From assembly GCA_018054915.1 (NCBI GenBank), contig JAGPIR010000005.1:1-16957 (forward strand): a DNA stretch of 16,957 bases. The letters run 5' to 3'. The position numbers and the translations under genes were made by a program. Shown in pieces: positions 1 through 7,599 of the stretch (its first letter is position 1; each line of letters starts with the position of its first letter). Below the pieces are notes generated by a model. The model ran no database searches. It saw nothing but the letters and a program-made list of their open reading frames with translations, and was not told the origin of the DNA. This stretch comes from Allobrachymonas sp. Its GTDB lineage: Bacteria > Pseudomonadota > Gammaproteobacteria > Burkholderiales > Burkholderiaceae_C.

Positions 1-1
1 C

Positions 2-268
2 CCCATGGGCCGCAAGGACATCGCCCAACAAGGTATTTTCGCCACGCGCAGCCCGGCGCGCCCCAATCCCATCCTGGTCACCGTTGCGCGCCTGCTGGAG
101 CGCAGGGGCAACGTGCTTGTGGTTCAGGGACTGGAAGCCGTCGATGGCAGCCCGGTGCTCGACATCAAACCCCACACCGGCAGTTTTCACGCCGGCAGCG
201 ATACCGTGGTCGTACCCGACTGGATGGCGCAGTTGCAGGCCGAGCACGCCGCGCACCACCGCCGGTGA
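2..268 (+). CDS. TsaA/TrmO-domain protein, C-terminal part (5' end outside window)
   Basis: The reading frame is open from the window edge, so the gene starts upstream; the ATG at 5 is probably internal. The visible residues carry the TsaA (TrmO-like) signature: GIFATRSPARPNPI, then GLEAVDGSPVLDIKPH. In TrmO this beta-barrel fold uses SAM to methylate N6-threonylcarbamoyladenosine at tRNA position 37. The protein ends about 25 residues after the signature, so it is the short form without the extra C-terminal domain of E. coli TrmO. Its stop lies 51 bases before the binding-protein gene on the same strand, so co-transcription is possible. Short TsaA proteins are found in varied contexts. A role in methylating something other than tRNA is possible but unproven. 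The family call is firm; the substrate is not. Confidence 0.8.
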   Translation, partial: PMGRKDIAQQGIFATRSPARPNPILVTVARLLERRGNVLVVQGLEAVDGSPVLDIKPHTGSFHAGSDTVVVPDWMAQLQAEHAAHHRR

Positions 269-319
269 CGGTGCCAGTAATACGTGCAACACCTACCCAT
301 TGCTGAAGGAACAAGCAAG

Positions 320-1411
320 ATGAGATCCATCTGGAAAACCGCCATGACCATCGTGGCACTGTCTGCGGCGAGCTGGAATGTGCAGGCACAAACCGTTTCC
401 GTAATAGACATGGCCAAACGCAGCGTCAGCGTGCCAGCAACAGTCAATCGCATCGTGGCGCTCGGCCCCGGTGCACTGCGGCTCATGACCTACCTGCAAG
501 CCACTGATCGCGTCGTGGGTGTGGAGGACCTGGAAAAAGGCAGCCCCGCTGGCCGGCCCTATGCGCTGGCCCATCCGGAACTGGCCCGTCTGCCCCGCGC
601 CAGCAAAGGAGGGTCAGCCGAAATCAACAAAAAACCCGACCTGGAGGCGCTGCTCAGCGTACGCCCGCAGGTGATTTTTGCAACCTATATGGACGCCCGC
701 GTAGCCAACCAGGTGCAACAAATCATTGGCGTCCCCGTAGTGGTACTCAGCTATAGCAGCAGCCTTGGCACCTTTGACCATAGCCTCAACGAGTCCCTGC
801 GCCTGGCGGGAAAAATCCTGCAGCGCGAGCAACGCGCAGAAGCCGTGGTCGCCTTCATTCAGCAGACCCAGCAGGATCTGCAGAAACGCACGGCCAGCAT
901 TCCCGCCGCACAACGCGCCAGCGCTTACCTGGGCGGCCTTGGCCAGCGCGGTGCCCATGGTATCGAGAGCACCGAACAGCGCTACGCTCCATTTGACTGG
1001 GTGGGGGTGAACAACCTGGCCAAGCAGTTCCGGGCCGACAGCGGCACTTATCTCAAGCTGGACAAGGAGCGGCTGCTCCAACTCAATCCGTCGATCATTT
1101 TTGTAGACAGCGGCGGCCAGGACATCATCAACACCGACTACACCAAAAACGCCCCCTTCTACCGTGCGCTGCAGGCGTTCCAGAAAGGACAGGTGTACCG
1201 CCTGTACCCCTTCAACAACTACACCACCAACATCGACACCATGATCGCCAATGCCTATGCCGTCGGCAAGGCGCTCTATCCGAAGCCGTTCGCCGATGTA
1301 AATGTGTCCCAGAAGGCCAACGCCGTTTACCAGTTCATGGTGGGCAAGCCGGTTTACGACCAGATGCGCGCCAACTACGGCACGCTGGGCGAAAAGCTCG
1401 TCTTTCGATAA
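320..1411 (+). CDS. Periplasmic binding protein of an iron/metal-complex type ABC importer (first of two)
   Basis: A 363-residue secreted protein of the FepB/BtuF-like (TroA fold) class. The N terminus is a signal peptide with probable cleavage after VQA (residue 23), and no lipobox cysteine is seen. The first lobe contains RIVALGPGALRLMTYLQATDRVVGVE, typical of the class. The middle has GAHGIESTE, a motif I associate from memory with binding proteins of anaerobes and archaea. The C-terminal lobe ends near residue 360. The start at 320 is chosen because AAGGA lies 9 bases upstream and the signal peptide begins there; an in-frame ATG at 284 would put 12 odd residues in front. No permease or ATPase adjoins it, so it may hand its ligand to the ABC proteins at 11054-12900. 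It is followed after 123 bases by the FmdE gene. The ligand is unknown. Confidence 0.85.
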   Translation: MRSIWKTAMTIVALSAASWNVQAQTVSVIDMAKRSVSVPATVNRIVALGPGALRLMTYLQATDRVVGVEDLEKGSPAGRPYALAHPELARLPRASKGGSAEINKKPDLEALLSVRPQVIFATYMDARVANQVQQIIGVPVVVLSYSSSLGTFDHSLNESLRLAGKILQREQRAEAVVAFIQQTQQDLQKRTASIPAAQRASAYLGGLGQRGAHGIESTEQRYAPFDWVGVNNLAKQFRADSGTYLKLDKERLLQLNPSIIFVDSGGQDIINTDYTKNAPFYRALQAFQKGQVYRLYPFNNYTTNIDTMIANAYAVGKALYPKPFADVNVSQKANAVYQFMVGKPVYDQMRANYGTLGEKLVFR

Positions 1412-1463
1412 ACGGCAAACGTGGCGCTGCCTCAGGTCCCGTTTTTCATAAACGTGCGCCACA

Positions 1464-1490
1464 CAGCAAAAAATGCTGCCCCGGTTTTTT
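1464..1490 (+). terminator. Weak terminator-like hairpin after the first binding-protein gene
   Basis: CAGCA (1464-1468) and TGCTG (1474-1478) form a 5-bp stem with an A5 loop. A run of six T follows at 1485-1490, but six bases (CCCCGG) separate it from the stem. The stem is short, so it may only partly reduce read-through into the FmdE gene. Confidence 0.25.
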
Positions 1491-1534
1491 CCTGATCCGT
1501 CATTTCGTCTTTTCAATCCAAGGAGAGCCCTTTC

Positions 1535-2140
1535 ATGAATGCCCAACAGATTCGCGCCAGCGAAGACTTCCAGCGCTGCGCCGACTTTCACGGCCACATC
1601 TGCCCCGGCCTGTCGATTGGTTACAAGGCCACCAAGGCCGCCATGCACTTTCTGCAACAGCAGCAGCGCACCGAAGACGAGGAACTGGTGGCCATCGTCG
1701 AAACCGATGCCTGCAGCGCCGATGCGGTGCAGGTGCTAACCGGTTGCACTTTTGGCAAAGGCAATTTCATCCATAAAGACTACGGCAAGATGGCGCTTAC
1801 GCTGATGGATCGCAAAACCGGCAAAGGTGTGCGCGTCTGCACCCGGCAGCAGCCCTTTGAAGCCAATAGCCGTCACGGCGAACTGCTTCAAAAAATGATG
1901 CAGAAAACCGCCAGCGAAGCCGAAAAGGCCGAATTTCAGCAATTGCACCAACAGCGCGGTGACGCCATTCTGGAAACCGCCGATGACGAGCTCTTCACCA
2001 TTACCGCCGTGCAGCAGGAATTGCCGCCCAAAGCACACATGGAGCCCTCCAAACCATGCGACCAATGCGGAGAGCCCGTGATGGGCTGCAAGCTCAGCGA
2101 GACAAACGGCAGAATGCTCTGCCGCGCCTGCCTTGGGTGA
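1535..2140 (+). CDS. FmdE-family metal-binding protein with C-terminal zinc ribbon
   Basis: A 201-residue protein without a signal peptide, so cytoplasmic. The FmdE core shows FHGHICPG (His19, His21, Cys23), then ETDACSADAVQ (Cys60) and TGCTFGKGN (Cys71), the conserved residues expected to bind metal. After a helical stretch (about 112-145) the C terminus holds a TraR-like zinc ribbon, CDQC (175-178) and CRAC (196-199). AAGGAG at 1520-1525, nine bases before the ATG, supports the start. FmdE was named for a gene beside molybdenum formylmethanofuran dehydrogenase in methanogens; here none of that enzyme is present, so the name is only a family label. Its place between a binding protein and a TonB receptor suggests a role in handling the imported metal or sensing it. 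Identification is strong; function is open. Confidence 0.88.
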   Translation: MNAQQIRASEDFQRCADFHGHICPGLSIGYKATKAAMHFLQQQQRTEDEELVAIVETDACSADAVQVLTGCTFGKGNFIHKDYGKMALTLMDRKTGKGVRVCTRQQPFEANSRHGELLQKMMQKTASEAEKAEFQQLHQQRGDAILETADDELFTITAVQQELPPKAHMEPSKPCDQCGEPVMGCKLSETNGRMLCRACLG

Positions 2141-2223
2141 CAGCAAGGTACAGCAGCGGCTTCGGGTAGCCTGGCCTGGAGAAAGCCTGTTTGCCCGATC
2201 GCGTTGAGGTGTTGTCCTGGCCC

Positions 2224-2255
2224 GTGATGCATGTCGCTCCACTGACGTGCATCAC
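2224..2255 (+). promoter_or_regulatory. Long inverted repeat upstream of the first TonB receptor
   Basis: The arms GTGATGCATGTC (2224-2235) and GACGTGCATCAC (2244-2255) match at 11 of 12 positions around an 8-base loop. As RNA the one mismatch becomes a G-U pair, giving a continuous 12-bp stem. It begins 83 bases after the FmdE stop. The T-run comes only after a further ten bases, and those bases form a small second repeat (AAAAACC/GGTTTTT). It could be a terminator for the FmdE transcript, an RNA stability element or a dimeric-repressor operator. The symmetry is clear; the role is not decided. Confidence 0.5.
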
Positions 2256-2265
2256 AAAAACCAGG

Positions 2266-2309
2266 TTTTTTTATATCTTGATTTAATATCTTTTTGAGAA
2301 TTATTATGC
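2266..2309 (+). promoter_or_regulatory. AT-rich leader with Fur-like element at the receptor start
   Basis: This stretch is strikingly AT-rich for the window. It holds TTATATC (2271-2277), a heptamer also present in the leader of the second receptor, and ATATCTT twice (2272-2278 and 2285-2291 region). TGAGAATTATTATGC at 2295-2309 matches the Fur 7-1-7 consensus TGATAATnATTATCA at 11 of 14 positions, but it overlaps the start codon. Metal-responsive control is plausible; the particular regulator is a guess. Confidence 0.3.
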
Positions 2310-4519
2310 AAATCAAACCCCATCCCCTTTCTTTGGCTGTCCTGCTTGCAATGGCCTCTATGGCTGCTGCTGCGCAAGACGACGCAATGCTGCAGACAAC
2401 TGAAGTCACGGCCCCCAAACTGATCGTTCCCACCCGTCAGGCCAATGAAACGGTTTACACCGGCACGGCCGTCACATCCGAAGGCATCGAGCGGCAGGGC
2501 CGCAAGGCCGAAACAAGCGTGCACAACGCTATCGACATGCTGCCCGGCGTAAACACCGAAAGCCCGGACGCTACGGGGCTGACAGCTGAAACCTCCAATA
2601 TGCGCGTGCGGGGAATGCGCTCCTCCGGCGGCACATTGAGCGTTGAAGGCATACCCAACTGGGGCGGCAACCCCATCGGAGCGCGTGATTACATTTATGA
2701 CCTGCAAAACTTCAACGACGTGTCGGTGTACAAGGGCGCCACACCCGGTGATATTGGCAGCGGCGTAGGAACACGCGGCGGTTCCATTGTTCTGCGCCCG
2801 AAGTGGCCGGGCGAACGTTTCGCTGGCTCGGTGGGCCTGTCAGTCGGCAGCGACCGTTACCGGCGGCTTTTCGCGCGGATCGAATCCGGCAAGCTCAACG
2901 CCTCGGGTACGGCCATCGCGGCTGCCGCCTCCTATAGCAAAAGCGACAAGTGGCGCGGCCCGGGTGAACTGGGCCCGCGCATGAACGCCAACTTCACGCT
3001 CAGCCAGCCACTGGGCGACACCATGGACCTGAAGCTCTGGCTCAACCACAACAAGCTCGATCAGCACCTGTACCGGGCCATGACTTATGCGCAAACGCGC
3101 GATCTGGCAGCCAACTACAAGCTGGACTTCAATCCCTCGCTTACCGGCAGCGCCGCCCAAGATTATTTGTACTACGGCTACAACCGCGGAACCTACCGCA
3201 ACGACGACGCCCTGGCCATCTTCACCTGGCGGCCGAGCGCCTCGGCCACGATCACATTGAAGCCGTATTACGCGAAAGAAGATACTCAGATTTACCAAGG
3301 CGGACCCCAGCAAGGTGGCCGCGTGCAACTGCGCAACCGCGACATCATACGCAAGGGTGTCGTTTCCGAAATTGCCGCCGATTTCGGACCGGTGCAAGGG
3401 GTGCTGGGCTACCATTGGGAAAGCTCGGATTCGAACATCTCCAGCAGCAATTACCGCATCACCGCTGGCGGTCTGGTCTATAACGGCGTTGGCATCTATG
3501 GCACGTCAGGCACTTCCTACACCCGCAGCCCCTACCTGAAACTATCTGGCAAAGCCGGCCAGCTCAATTGGCAAGCAGGCCTCAAGCATTTCAGTTTTGC
3601 CGAGGCCGCCAGTGATGGTTACATGACCGGACCGGCGCCACTTTTTGCGCCCATCCGCACGCCAGATTACGACCGCAAAGCAAAAACCTACTCCATTTGG
3701 TTACCCAGCCTGGGACTGGCCTACGACCTGACCCCGCAAACCCAGTTGCAGGCCAGTGCGGGCCGCAACTTCTTGCGGCCGTACTCCTACATGCCCCTCA
3801 TCAACACCTACAACAACAACCGCCCTGCGTTCGTTGCCGGCGGCGTCACATTGCAAGACATGTTCGACGGTTATGGCATCGAAAAATCCAGCAGCTTCGA
3901 TCTGGGCATGCGTTATCAGGGTGAACATTTCGATTTGACCCCTACCCTGTTCTATGGCAAACACAAGGGTCTGCTGACCACCATTGCCGATTCGCGCGTC
4001 ATTGCCGGCGGCAATCCAGTGAAATACCAGCAGAACGTGGGTAAGGCCACCAGCTACGGGATGGAGATGGCATTCAACGCCTATGTCAACGATCGCCTGA
4101 GTATTTTTGTCAACCCCACCTACACGCACTTCACGTATGACGCAGACATCACCGGCGCGCCCGGCAGCAAGGGGCGGCAAGTGGTGGACACCCCGCGCTT
4201 CATGGCGCGCACTGGCTTAAGTTACCGCTGGGGCAATTTTGAAATCAGCCCGTCCATCCGCTATCTGGGTCCACGCTTCGGCAATGCCACTCACACTGAA
4301 CGCATCGGCAGCCATGTGGTAGCCGACCTAGCCCTGAACTACACCCGCAAGAAGGCTCTGGGCAACGCCACCCTCAAGGCGGGGCTGGAACTCAACAACC
4401 TGTTCAATCGCAAGTACGTGGCCGTGATCAATGCTTCCGACGACAACCAAGGTGGCGCTGCCAGTTACATGGCAGGAGCTCCCTTTGGCGCAGCCCTGAA
4501 AGTCGGACTGGAGTGGTAA
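2306..4519 (+). CDS. TonB-dependent outer-membrane receptor (first of two)
   Basis: A 737-residue receptor, normal length for the family. Residues 1-23 are a signal peptide ending in AAAA before QDD. A TonB-box-like TTEVTA (31-36) follows, then the plug domain (about 45-165) with MLPGVNTES, MRVRGMRSSGG, VSVYKGATPGDIGSG and GTRGGSIVLRP. The rest is a 22-strand barrel, and the chain ends in the usual aromatic residue (LEW). The ATG at 2306 is preferred over an in-frame TTG at 2294; only a weak GAG lies upstream. The receptor imports a ligand too large or scarce for porins, energised by TonB. It sits between FmdE and a methyltransferase, so its cargo is probably the ligand of this island rather than a classic siderophore. 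The plug looks unlike FepA/CirA types, and no substrate-specific motif is recognised. Confidence 0.9.
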   Translation: MQIKPHPLSLAVLLAMASMAAAAQDDAMLQTTEVTAPKLIVPTRQANETVYTGTAVTSEGIERQGRKAETSVHNAIDMLPGVNTESPDATGLTAETSNMRVRGMRSSGGTLSVEGIPNWGGNPIGARDYIYDLQNFNDVSVYKGATPGDIGSGVGTRGGSIVLRPKWPGERFAGSVGLSVGSDRYRRLFARIESGKLNASGTAIAAAASYSKSDKWRGPGELGPRMNANFTLSQPLGDTMDLKLWLNHNKLDQHLYRAMTYAQTRDLAANYKLDFNPSLTGSAAQDYLYYGYNRGTYRNDDALAIFTWRPSASATITLKPYYAKEDTQIYQGGPQQGGRVQLRNRDIIRKGVVSEIAADFGPVQGVLGYHWESSDSNISSSNYRITAGGLVYNGVGIYGTSGTSYTRSPYLKLSGKAGQLNWQAGLKHFSFAEAASDGYMTGPAPLFAPIRTPDYDRKAKTYSIWLPSLGLAYDLTPQTQLQASAGRNFLRPYSYMPLINTYNNNRPAFVAGGVTLQDMFDGYGIEKSSSFDLGMRYQGEHFDLTPTLFYGKHKGLLTTIADSRVIAGGNPVKYQQNVGKATSYGMEMAFNAYVNDRLSIFVNPTYTHFTYDADITGAPGSKGRQVVDTPRFMARTGLSYRWGNFEISPSIRYLGPRFGNATHTERIGSHVVADLALNYTRKKALGNATLKAGLELNNLFNRKYVAVINASDDNQGGAASYMAGAPFGAALKVGLEW

Positions 4520-4522
4520 CCC

Positions 4523-4536
4523 CGCCCGATCGGGCG
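4523..4536. repeat. Perfect 14-bp palindrome after the first receptor gene
   Basis: CGCCCGATCGGGCG begins four bases after the receptor stop codon and is fully self-complementary with no loop. No T-run follows. It could act as a transcript 3'-end hairpin or be chance in GC-rich DNA. Confidence 0.3.
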
Positions 4537-4635
4537 CAGAAAGCCGCATGACACGCCCGGTCGCCCGTGCCTGCTATCGCCACGCACAGCCCAAAGCGTT
4601 GAATGGTTTTTTAAATGATTTGAAAGGTTAATCCT

Positions 4636-5595
4636 ATGAACAAAGTTGCTGAACCCCCCGCAATGGCCACTACCACCATCCACCCGGCAGTGGCGCAAGC
4701 CCTTGCTTCACTAAACCCTTCGCAACCCGAATACTGGAACGCCATCTGGCGCGGCACACAGGAAATATCGCGCGCCTCGGGACGCCGCATGGAATGCTGG
4801 CAGAACTGGGACGAAGTTGCTGAAGCCCGTAAATACTGGCAGCGGGCATTGGAGCGCGAACAGGGCAGCGACGGGCGTCTAGCCGATGTGCTGGCCGACG
4901 TGCAGCCTGGCTGGCGCGTGCTCGACATCGGCGCCGGACCAGGCAATCTGGCGGTGCCGTTGGCAGCAAAGGTCGCGCATGTCACAGCAGTCGAACCTGC
5001 CGATGGCATGGCCACCGTGCTGCGCGAAAACATTGAACAATTCGGCCTGCGCAACGTACATGTGGTGCAAAAAAAGTGGGACGACGTGGACGCATGCAAA
5101 GACCTGCAAGGCCCCTATGACCTGGTGGTCATTTCATTCGCCTTTGGCATGCTCGACCTGCTTGATACTGTGGAAAAGATCCTGTCCGTGGCGCGCAACC
5201 GGGTGCTGTTTTACTGGCATCTGGGCCCGCAAGTGTGGGATGTGGACGCGGTGAAACTTTGGCCGCTGCTGCACGGCAAGGATTTCACCCCCATCCCCAA
5301 GGCCGAGGTGATTTTCAATTTGCTCTACAGCATGGGCATATATGCCGATGCCACGGTTATGCACCGCACCATGCGTATGGGCTACGACTCGTTTGACGAG
5401 GCCATGGACGAATACCGCAAGCGCTATGCCGTGCCTGCCAACGACAGCAGGCTCAACGCCCTGTTGAAAGAGTATTTACTGCAAAACCTGGTCGTCGAAG
5501 AAGGGCGCCATATGCAGAAAGCCACCGGCACCGGCATGCGCCTGGCATGGACGATCGCGCCATGCAGCCCGTTGGCTGCATGTCCGCGTCAGTGA
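4636..5595 (+). CDS. Class I SAM-dependent methyltransferase, substrate unknown
   Basis: A 319-residue cytoplasmic protein. A Rossmann-type SAM site is visible: VLDIGAGPGNLAVPLA (95-110, motif I), then the acidic loop VEPADGM (119-125), NVHVVQKKWDDVD (140-152) and YDLVVISFAFGMLD (161-174). An N-terminal helical region with several tryptophans (WNAIW, CWQNW) precedes the fold and may shape the substrate pocket. GAAAGG about 8 bases upstream supports the start. It lies 116 bases after the receptor gene on the same strand. Its last 7 bases overlap the end of the convergent gene at 5589. The location suggests it methylates a metal-binding small molecule or an imported cofactor, but no other biosynthetic enzyme is nearby. 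An RNA or protein substrate cannot be excluded. The fold is certain; the reaction is not. Confidence 0.85.
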   Translation: MNKVAEPPAMATTTIHPAVAQALASLNPSQPEYWNAIWRGTQEISRASGRRMECWQNWDEVAEARKYWQRALEREQGSDGRLADVLADVQPGWRVLDIGAGPGNLAVPLAAKVAHVTAVEPADGMATVLRENIEQFGLRNVHVVQKKWDDVDACKDLQGPYDLVVISFAFGMLDLLDTVEKILSVARNRVLFYWHLGPQVWDVDAVKLWPLLHGKDFTPIPKAEVIFNLLYSMGIYADATVMHRTMRMGYDSFDEAMDEYRKRYAVPANDSRLNALLKEYLLQNLVVEEGRHMQKATGTGMRLAWTIAPCSPLAACPRQ

Positions 5596-6641
5596 TCCGC
5601 CCGGTCGATCACTTCGGGCGCAAGCAGCGCCACCACCCTGTCCCTGATGTCTGCAAAATCCGCACTGGAGCGGGTGCCGCCCTGGAATATTTCCTTCTGC
5701 ACCCGCAGGCCGGCCTCATCATCAGCCTTGACGGTCAGCACCACGGAACCGGGTGCAAACGCGCCACTGGTGTGCAGACTGTCGCTGTCGCCATCTACCA
5801 CTCCGATCACCGGAACGCCAAAGCGCCGCAAGATGTCCGCGGTGACCGCGGTGGTATCGTCGCCCACCGTCACGGCTCCCGCGCATTCGCGTGCCAGCTC
5901 GTAAACGTGCATGCCCGCATGGTCGATGAACACCACGCCCTGCCCGTCAGACATGCTGATCCGCGCATCCACCGCATCTGAGCGCAACTGCGCAGTAGAA
6001 GCCAGTTTGGCGTTAGCCAAATCTACTCCGCCGAAGCGTTCGATTTTTTCCAGGCCATGCTCCTTCACGTCGACGCCGCGCACTTCGACGATGCGCCGCC
6101 CTTCGGTCGCGAGCACCACCTCGCCGCCCTGCGCCTTGCCGATGAAAATGCCGTCGACCAGCACGTAGTCGCCCCGCTGCGCCGTGCGCATGCGCCGGTA
6201 CAGGCGCGCGCCTTCGTGCCAGGTGTCGATGCTGGCTTGGGGTGAGTCCGTTTGCGCAAAGCCCAGCGCCTGCAATGCGGCAGCAACGTCGGGCGGACAG
6301 TTGCCGCCGTGCGCCGCATAGACCATTCCGGCGCATTCGGCCTGGATGAAGGGCTGTGCAGTTTCCAGTTTTTGCGCCACGATTTTTCCGAGCGTAAGCC
6401 CCGCTTCGGTCGACTTGCTGCACGTTGCCAGCAGGATGACGCCGCAATCCGTGACCAGCGCCTGCGCGGCCGGCGAACACATGGTTCCGGGTGTTTCCAC
6501 GCCTTGCAAACCACTGTCGAACAGCGCGGTGCGCGACATGGTGCCCGCCAGCATGTACCGTGCGCCAGGAAACACGGTCATCAGTCGCGCAGCCCATCCG
6601 GTGTCGAACACCTCGGGGCCGTGAAAAAGCATACCGATCAT
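5589..6641 (-). CDS. DUF2117-like protein (family best known from methanogens)
   Basis: A 350-residue soluble protein. The N terminus reads MIGMLFHGPEVFDTGWAARL, then LAGTMSRTALFDSGL (31-45) and ATCSKSTEAGLTLGKIV (72-88). From memory this matches the DUF2117 pattern of methanogens (HGPE..DSG, GGTMGRTAVID, GKS..TG..FGKI); the call relies on that recollection. A middle segment has DYVLVDGIFIGKA, and the C-terminal half (about 215-330) resembles a nucleotide-binding Rossmann layout, with GVVFIDHAGMHVYELA and GVPVIGVVDGDSD. GGAGGG 9 bases before the ATG supports the start. Its ATG overlaps the stop of the preceding gene as ATGA, which implies translational coupling with the TPR-like protein. No biochemical function is known to me for the family. 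A close match in a betaproteobacterium would be unexpected. Confidence 0.65.
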   Translation of the reverse strand: MIGMLFHGPEVFDTGWAARLMTVFPGARYMLAGTMSRTALFDSGLQGVETPGTMCSPAAQALVTDCGVILLATCSKSTEAGLTLGKIVAQKLETAQPFIQAECAGMVYAAHGGNCPPDVAAALQALGFAQTDSPQASIDTWHEGARLYRRMRTAQRGDYVLVDGIFIGKAQGGEVVLATEGRRIVEVRGVDVKEHGLEKIERFGGVDLANAKLASTAQLRSDAVDARISMSDGQGVVFIDHAGMHVYELARECAGAVTVGDDTTAVTADILRRFGVPVIGVVDGDSDSLHTSGAFAPGSVVLTVKADDEAGLRVQKEIFQGGTRSSADFADIRDRVVALLAPEVIDRADH

Positions 6642-7195
6642 TTGGCGATACCCTCCAAATACAGTGCCGCACGCCCCCTGCTCCAGGCTTCATCTCCGGC
6701 ATCCTTGCCCACCCAGTATTCGGCGTTGCGCAGCCAGAGTTCGGCGGGGCGGCGATAACCAGACAGATCACGGCCGTCGGTCTTCATCATTTCGGCTGCA
6801 TGCTCGCAGGCATCGGCCGCCAAGAACCAGGCTTGCTGTGCTTCGCAGAAATCAGCAAATTTTTCGTAGGTGGCCGCAGCTTGCGCGTAGCGCCCATGCC
6901 GTTCGTGCAGCGCAGCCAGCTTGGATGTCAGGAACAAACCCGCCTCCTTGAGCTTGCCCTTGATGGCAATCGCAGCCCCTTTTTCATATGCATCGGCCGC
7001 CGCCTCGTGTTCTGCCGCCGTCGCATGCGCATCGCCTGCGTTCATATAGCCCATCGCGGCCAACGGATAACTGCCTTTGGATGCCTTGATGCCGGCAAAG
7101 GCCAGCCAGGCGGACGCAGAGTTCTGCTGGCGCGCCTGCGCCTCCAGTTGCCGGCCTTCCAGATATGTGTCGTTCTTGACTGCGCTGTCTGCCAT
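6638..7195 (-). CDS. TPR-like helical repeat protein, first gene of a two-gene operon
   Basis: A 185-residue, alanine-rich, all-helical protein without a signal peptide. Repeated helix pairs are visible: SYPLAAMGYMNAGDAHATAA, HEAAADAYEKGAAIAIKG, GRYAQAAATYEKFADFCEAQ and AWFLAADACEHAAEM. The A/G-xx-Y/F pattern and spacing are those of TPR or alpha-SNAP-like repeats, about four in all. Such folds bind other proteins. GAGGAG, five bases before the ATG, is a strong ribosome site. The gene reads away from the divergent region upstream of the second receptor and is coupled by a 4-base overlap to the DUF2117-like gene, so the two products probably form a complex or act in one step. I recognise no named family beyond the repeat fold. 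Confidence 0.75.
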   Translation of the reverse strand: MADSAVKNDTYLEGRQLEAQARQQNSASAWLAFAGIKASKGSYPLAAMGYMNAGDAHATAAEHEAAADAYEKGAAIAIKGKLKEAGLFLTSKLAALHERHGRYAQAAATYEKFADFCEAQQAWFLAADACEHAAEMMKTDGRDLSGYRRPAELWLRNAEYWVGKDAGDEAWSRGRAALYLEGIAK

Positions 7196-7599
7196 ATTCG
7201 CTCCTCATAACCGTTTGCCAAAACGTATTCAGCTTCCTGTTCCCGAAAGGGCTGAATCACCCTTTGTGACGGAAATTGCATAGGAGATTATGCGACAAGT
7301 TTAGGAAAACCAACCCGGTGACCCTGCTCCAATGGCTGTCACAAATGAGTCAATCCGATCCCAATCAGTGCAATACGGCCCCGTTAAATACCTGCGCAAT
7401 GACGCAAGTAGACCAGTCGTCACGCAACAAAAAAACAACGAACCACCCTGTACCGATTACAACCGTTACATAAGAAACATAATTGTTATATCATTATCAA
7501 GTTGTATGAAACACGCCCGGCTCTAGCGGCATTCCCACTAAATTCTCCTAGAGCAAAGCGGGTTCCAACCCTCAGACACCAATCTTTTGCGCCATACAT
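7196..7599. other. 404-base divergent intergenic region
   Basis: No credible gene lies here. It must contain promoters for the minus-strand TPR/DUF2117 pair and the plus-strand second receptor. Visible structures are an inverted repeat GCATA (7278-7282) and TATGC (7289-7293), a 9-bp bulged stem TGCG+TGACG (7393-7404) with CGTCA+CGCA (7418-7426), and an AT-rich block at 7477-7499. I looked for cobalamin, NiCo and molybdenum-cofactor riboswitch motifs by eye and saw none. Confidence 0.6.
7477..7499 (+). promoter_or_regulatory. AT-rich candidate operator/promoter of the second receptor
   Basis: Two overlapping Fur-like 15-mers occur at 7477-7491 and 7485-7499, each matching 9 of 14 positions of TGATAATnATTATCA; the second has a perfect ATTATCA half. 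ATAA and TTAT (7479-7482, 7486-7489) make a small dyad. A possible promoter overlaps: TTGTTA (7483-7488), 16 bases, TATGAA (7505-7510). TTATATC at 7486-7492 also occurs before the first receptor. Binding by Fur, NikR or another metalloregulator is inference. Confidence 0.35.

Noticed and set aside
614..1657. Minus-strand open frame (347 codons) opposite the first binding protein
   Set aside because: It covers a well-supported gene and runs into the FmdE gene; no motifs of its own.
7196..7599. Cobalamin, NiCo or molybdenum-cofactor riboswitch
   Set aside because: None of the conserved boxes I know for these could be found by eye on either strand; a covariance search would be decisive.
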